A stretch of 64,000 bases of DNA from Pseudomonas mandelii (lineage in GTDB: Bacteria > Pseudomonadota > Gammaproteobacteria > Pseudomonadales > Pseudomonadaceae), in the NCBI RefSeq assembly GCF_024138395.1, contig NZ_JAMYDU010000004.1, positions 248,001-312,000 of the forward strand, given 5' to 3'. The notes below the pieces were generated by a model. That model saw only the letters and a list, made by a program, of their open reading frames with translations, was not told the origin of the DNA and did no database searches. Shown here one piece after another: positions 61,280-64,000 of the stretch. Position 1 is the first letter of the stretch. Each line of letters starts with the position of its first letter. The position numbers were made by a program, and so were the translations under genes.

Positions 61280-61759
61280 AAATATAATGAGCGATCAGCG
61301 AGTTAATTTTCCTTGGCGTAGATTCATTGTAGGCAGTAGGCACTGTAGCTTTCGTTATTGGAGCTGCAATTCCGTTTTCATCAACCGACAGAACCTACAG
61401 CGCTGACTCCCAACACGCTTGTTCTTATCGAACCTCATGATCTCGCAACAGCCGCCAGCAAGTACAAAGCATATTGAATTTGTGCCTGAGATGACACCCT
61501 CTGTTGCGGAAGAGTTCAATGCTGACTAGTCAACTATTGGGAAGAGTCCGCACAGACTAATCTTGCCATACATCACTATTTTATTGCGCTCAGAGACGTT
61601 GCAACGAAGCTCATTTGCTCGGCTTCTACTATTTGACCGGCCAAAGACTTGTCTTGCTTTCTAATTATCTTTTTAGACAGTAAATTTGATGGAGGGTACC
61701 AGACAACTAACCCCTTTTCGTTACCAAGCGTCGATACCGGCTCTCTTTTGGAGAAATCA
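61280..61759 (+). pseudogene. Decayed coding region between SDR and OYE
   Basis: Pieces in different frames look protein-like: MSDQRVNFPWRRFI just after the SDR stop (61287), GTVAFVIGAAIPFSS as a membrane helix, then TPNTLVLIEPHDLATAASKY and FVPEMTPSVAEEFNAD. They are broken by several frame changes, so this was probably one small gene now lost. No family recognised. The remaining 61530-61740 shows nothing. Confidence 0.35.
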
Positions 61760-61924
61760 ATGACATCTCTTTTTGAACCATTCAGCCTTAGGGTATCACC
61801 TTACGTAATCGCATTATTGCTTCTCCCATATGCCAGCCAGTACCGGGCTGGCAGTGGCTTTACTAATCATTGGCATAAAATCCATTACGCGATGCTCGCT
61901 CATGGTGGCATTGGGCAACGCATC

Positions 61925-62015
61925 GTCGAACCGCCTGGCAGGAGGAGTGCCGGCCGCGCGTTACCACGCAGGCTTTTCCCGGCAACTCAAACGATTGCTA
62001 GCTTCCTTCGAATAG
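61925..62015 (+). pseudogene. 3' end of an upstream ICE gene
   Basis: At the left side of the inserted ICE fragment, one frame reads AARYHAGFSRQLKRLLASFE and stops at 62013-62015, 11 bases before the TIGR03765 start. This is how the ICE gene preceding TIGR03765 would end. Family not identified. Confidence 0.4.
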
Positions 62016-62026
62016 AGCACACCGCC

Positions 62027-62542
62027 ATGAAGCGAATCCCTCTTACCTGTTATTTCCTCCTGCTCTTGGTACCTTTCGTTCAGCCGGAATTGACCTTAGC
62101 CGGGGATCAGTCTAGCGACTTTACCCGCCCCCATTTACAAGATTCCAGGCCGCCCATAAACAACAAGTCCCAGCCTGATCGGGCCATGCATGCGGACTTG
62201 TCCACGTTTGCTGATGAAGCCTGGATACTGCCCGTCCGCAGCGCTCACTTGAGCCCCGGCAAGCTCACGTCTCGCGCCCTGAACATGCCGGGCTTGCGTC
62301 CTTTTTTCCTGGTCGGTGACGATCCCCAATCGCTGGCTTGGCTGCGTCAACGCGCGGCTGAACTGGAGGAAATGGGCGCGGCTGGCCTCGTCGTCGAAGT
62401 GGCCGACACTGAAGCCCTGGCCCGGATTCGAGCAGTTGCTCCGGGCATCACCATCCTGCCGGTCACCGGCAACGACATCGCCACCCGCCTGCAGATCGAG
62501 CACTACCCCGTCTTGATCACTGCCACCTCGCTGGAACAGTGA
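62027..62542 (+). CDS. TIGR03765-type ICE protein (PFL_4695 family), 171 aa
   Basis: The start at 62027 (MKRIPLTCYFLLLLVPFVQP) gives a signal peptide; the longer reading belongs to the broken OYE gene. The conserved body is visible: LPVRSAHLSPGKLTSRALNM, PFFLVGDDPQSLAWLRQRA, GLVVEVADTEALARI, ILPVTGNDIATRLQIEHYPV and LITATSLEQ. Intact by itself, but on an ICE fragment of only about 1.1 kb, far from the other transfer genes. In complete ICEs it stands upstream of traD and so upstream of the RAQPRD block. Confidence 0.85.
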   Translation: MKRIPLTCYFLLLLVPFVQPELTLAGDQSSDFTRPHLQDSRPPINNKSQPDRAMHADLSTFADEAWILPVRSAHLSPGKLTSRALNMPGLRPFFLVGDDPQSLAWLRQRAAELEEMGAAGLVVEVADTEALARIRAVAPGITILPVTGNDIATRLQIEHYPVLITATSLEQ

Positions 62543-62551
62543 GTCCAGGTC

Positions 62552-62998
62552 ATGGCCGACCATGCGATGGAGTCCAGCTCCGGCCCGCGGTGGATCTGTA
62601 CACCGTAGCGATCTGCATCGCTGCCGCGGTGTTATTCGCCCTGGGCTGTGGCCCTGTTACGCGAGATCGGGCTGGTTGCAGCGCTCGCCTATACCCTGTT
62701 CGGCCTTATCCGCCTGCAACAAGCTTGGGAGGTGCTGCGTTATCGGCTCAATATCCGCGGGCTGCCTCGCTACGAATTGATCAGCCAGCAGATTCCGGCC
62801 AGTCGTAAGGCACGGCTTTCGCTGGGCCCGCCTGCACACCCCATGTTGGGTCGGCGTCCAGAAACAAACACGGCATCGACCATGGCCTGTCCTAATCGGA
62901 TAACAATAGTGAGAAGTTGCCGATCAACCTCCACGCCGATGAGTTCAACGAGTTGATGGGTGACGAATTCATCCCGCTAATCCATAAGCGGCGGTAGT
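62552..62998 (+). pseudogene. Shattered coupling-protein gene traD
   Basis: From the ATG at 62552, MADHAMES starts the TraD N-terminus. Shifted frames carry LRPAVDLYTVAICIAAAVLF, then VALLREIGLVAALAYTLFGL and IRLQQAWEVLRYRLNIRGLP with RYELISQQIP. Then, after a large internal deletion including Walker A, INLHADEFNELMGDEFIPLI appears near 62930: the TraD Walker B region. It ends at 62998 next to OYE sequence. At least two frame changes plus a deletion of around 300 codons make it non-functional. The family (TIGR03743) is the coupling ATPase of these ICEs. Confidence 0.75.
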
Positions 62999-63318
62999 GC
63001 CGGCCGGCATCAGCCCGCTCTATCAAAGACGCAGGCGCCGTGCCCGGCATTCAACTTGGCCACGCCGGCCGCAAAGCAGGTTGCGCATCACCATGGAAAG
63101 GCAGATAAGACAGACCCTCGGGCTTGGGAGCCTGTGGTGCCAAGTGCTCTGCCGTACATGCCTGACGCTCCACATGTACCACGCAAAGTGATGCTACAAG
63201 GTAAGCGTATGGCCAAATCACCTATACGAGCCGAGTGTACGAAAAAGGATACTGGTGATCGCAGATTATTACCTTTAGAAACGCAAGAACACTAAAAAAC
63301 CAGCCAGCAATCTAAAGT

Positions 63319-63771
63319 TCAAGGACGTTCATTTTTTGGCGAGTCCATAACGATGTAACTGGTGATCGAAGACACGTGCGGCAAGATACCGAGGACGTCT
63401 GTGTGGAAAATTTTATAGGCCTTTATATCCTCAAGTTCGACCCGCAGCAGATACTCAACTGCCCCAGTTATCGTGTGGAACTCTACTACATCTGGACATA
63501 AGCTGATCGCGCGCTCGAAAGCCTCCAGGCTGTCTTTCGTGTGATTAGAAAGTCCAACGGCTACATAAACGACAAAACCAGCTCCCAGGCGGGATCGATC
63601 AATCACCGCACGATATCCAGTAATGACCCCAGATCGCTCAAGCTCTTGCACCCGCCTAAGGCATGCGGAGGCCGAAAGGCCAACCCGCTCGGCCAGCTTC
63701 AGATTCGTCTGACGTGCGTCAGCCGTAAGCTCCTGCAATATTCTTCGATCTATTCTGTCCAAGCTGGTCAT
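63319..63771 (-). CDS. Lrp/AsnC-family transcriptional regulator, 150 aa
   Basis: Helix-turn-helix at the start (LDRIDRRILQELTADARQTN, then LKLAERVGLSASACLRRVQE), then the RAM/AsnC ligand domain with GAVEYLLRVELEDIKAYKIF. Length typical. It is divergent from the LysE-family exporter gene at 63874, a frequent pair in which the Lrp protein controls amino-acid export. The 102-base spacer must hold both promoters. Confidence 0.92.
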   Translation of the reverse strand: MTSLDRIDRRILQELTADARQTNLKLAERVGLSASACLRRVQELERSGVITGYRAVIDRSRLGAGFVVYVAVGLSNHTKDSLEAFERAISLCPDVVEFHTITGAVEYLLRVELEDIKAYKIFHTDVLGILPHVSSITSYIVMDSPKNERP

Positions 63772-63873
63772 TTATTGTTCCATTACTAGATATTGCCGCC
63801 ATTATGCAATCAAAATGCGAGCCGTTCGCGATAAAATAGACCGCTCATCAATCATTCAATTAGAAGTGTATTC
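63772..63873. promoter_or_regulatory. Divergent promoter of Lrp regulator and LysE exporter
   Basis: 102 gene-free bases between the two divergent starts, AT-rich (ATTATGCAATCAAAATGCGA near 63802). The imperfect symmetric ATCAATCATTCAATTAGA close to the exporter start is a possible Lrp-type site. Confidence 0.4.
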
Positions 63874-64000
63874 ATGACGGATCTCCCAGTCCTACTACCA
63901 TTTTTGATCTTCGCCGTTGTTATGATGGGCACCCCTGGCCCGAACAATGCCATGGTGCTTGTGTGTGGTGCGCGAGCAGGAGTCTTACGCTCAATTCCCC
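63874..64000 (+). CDS. LysE-family amino-acid exporter, partial (first 42 aa)
   Basis: Begins MTDLPVLLPFLIFAVVMMGT followed by PGPNNAMVL, the N-terminal TPGPN motif of LysE/RhtB exporters. It is cut by the window end. An inner-membrane efflux protein of amino acids; paired with the divergent Lrp regulator. Confidence 0.85.
   Translation, partial: MTDLPVLLPFLIFAVVMMGTPGPNNAMVLVCGARAGVLRSIP

Larger units (their letters stand above)
61760..63185 (+). pseudogene. Old-yellow-enzyme-type NADH:flavin oxidoreductase, split by an ICE fragment
   Basis: ATG at 61760 behind GGAG gives MTSLFEPFSLR, the family's start. With two small indels allowed (a lost G near 61793 and an extra CCAG near 61833) the next part becomes GITLRNRIIASPICQYRAGS, then GFTNHWHKIHYAMLAHGGIG and IVE near 61920. 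After about 1.08 kb of ICE sequence the family resumes at 63018 with [20 protein letters not shown] (the active-site H-GR motif) and, one frame over, DPRAWEPVVPSALPYMPDAP to VPRKVML near 63185. The rest of the gene is missing. Confidence 0.8.

Noticed and set aside
61649..62542. 297-residue plus-strand frame that includes TIGR03765
   Set aside because: Its first part is the frame-altered OYE start and ICE junction sequence; the true gene starts at 62027 with a signal peptide.

Overview
The window looks like a Pseudomonas chromosome (fluorescens/putida-like). This rests on an OprD-family porin, a QslA-like small protein, a conjugation gene set of the PFL_/TIGR037xx type found in Pseudomonas integrative conjugative elements (ICEs), GC-rich genes and Pseudomonas-type IS elements. 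Names come from reading the translations; no database search was possible.

Layout. (1) 1-4700, minus strand: an array of small ICE-type accessory genes, mostly unrecognised (two GNAT-like, one HEAAH zincin-like). Several are preceded by the same two-hairpin leader. Three members are broken or truncated. (2) 5032-6525, plus strand: an orphan 497-residue protein. (3) 6520-9500, minus strand: a catalytically degenerate tyrosine recombinase, a SLATT-like two-helix membrane protein and a tiny proline-rich ORF, all overlapping. A MazEF-type toxin-antitoxin pair with a palindromic operator and a frameshifted MNT nucleotidyltransferase follow. (4) 9509-26565, mainly plus: the ICE type IV secretion and mating-pair genes in the usual order, from RAQPRD to the TraG-like protein. 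DUF3742, an ArdC antirestriction protein and the MobH relaxase follow. The coupling protein TraD and TIGR03747, which normally precede RAQPRD, are absent. A QslA-like gene and an XRE regulator sit inside the cluster.

(5) 27107-31099, minus: a three-gene molybdenum hydroxylase (tri-heme cytochrome c, 2Fe-2S subunit, molybdopterin subunit). (6) 31100-35660: IS66 debris, a frameshifted esterase, a periplasmic MBL-fold hydrolase and an AraC regulator. (7) 35711-42515: a giant pseudokinase-AAA-GAF-histidine kinase, divergent from a response regulator that carries two kinds of DNA-binding domain and from a stand-alone receiver. An intact IS1182-family element follows (42724-44382). (8) 45166-55364, plus: a tight row of di-heme cytochrome c peroxidase, a secreted protein with five 342-bp tandem repeats, a secreted Kelch/RHS protein with a variable C-terminal tail, and a small membrane protein that may be its immunity partner. 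(9) 55452-58138: a decayed IS66 element and a perfect 16-bp palindrome. (10) 58319-64000: an OprD porin, an sRNA-like terminator, an SDR oxidoreductase, and an old-yellow-enzyme gene split by a fragment of ICE backbone (TIGR03765 plus a shattered traD). An Lrp regulator divergent from a LysE exporter ends the window.

Together these suggest one reasonably preserved conjugation module that cannot act alone on what is visible here (no intact TraD, no integrase), traces of a second ICE-like fragment, and much insertion-driven decay. The most unusual systems are the peroxidase-repeat-RHS cluster, the dead-recombinase/SLATT/MazEF locus, and the repeated two-hairpin leaders.
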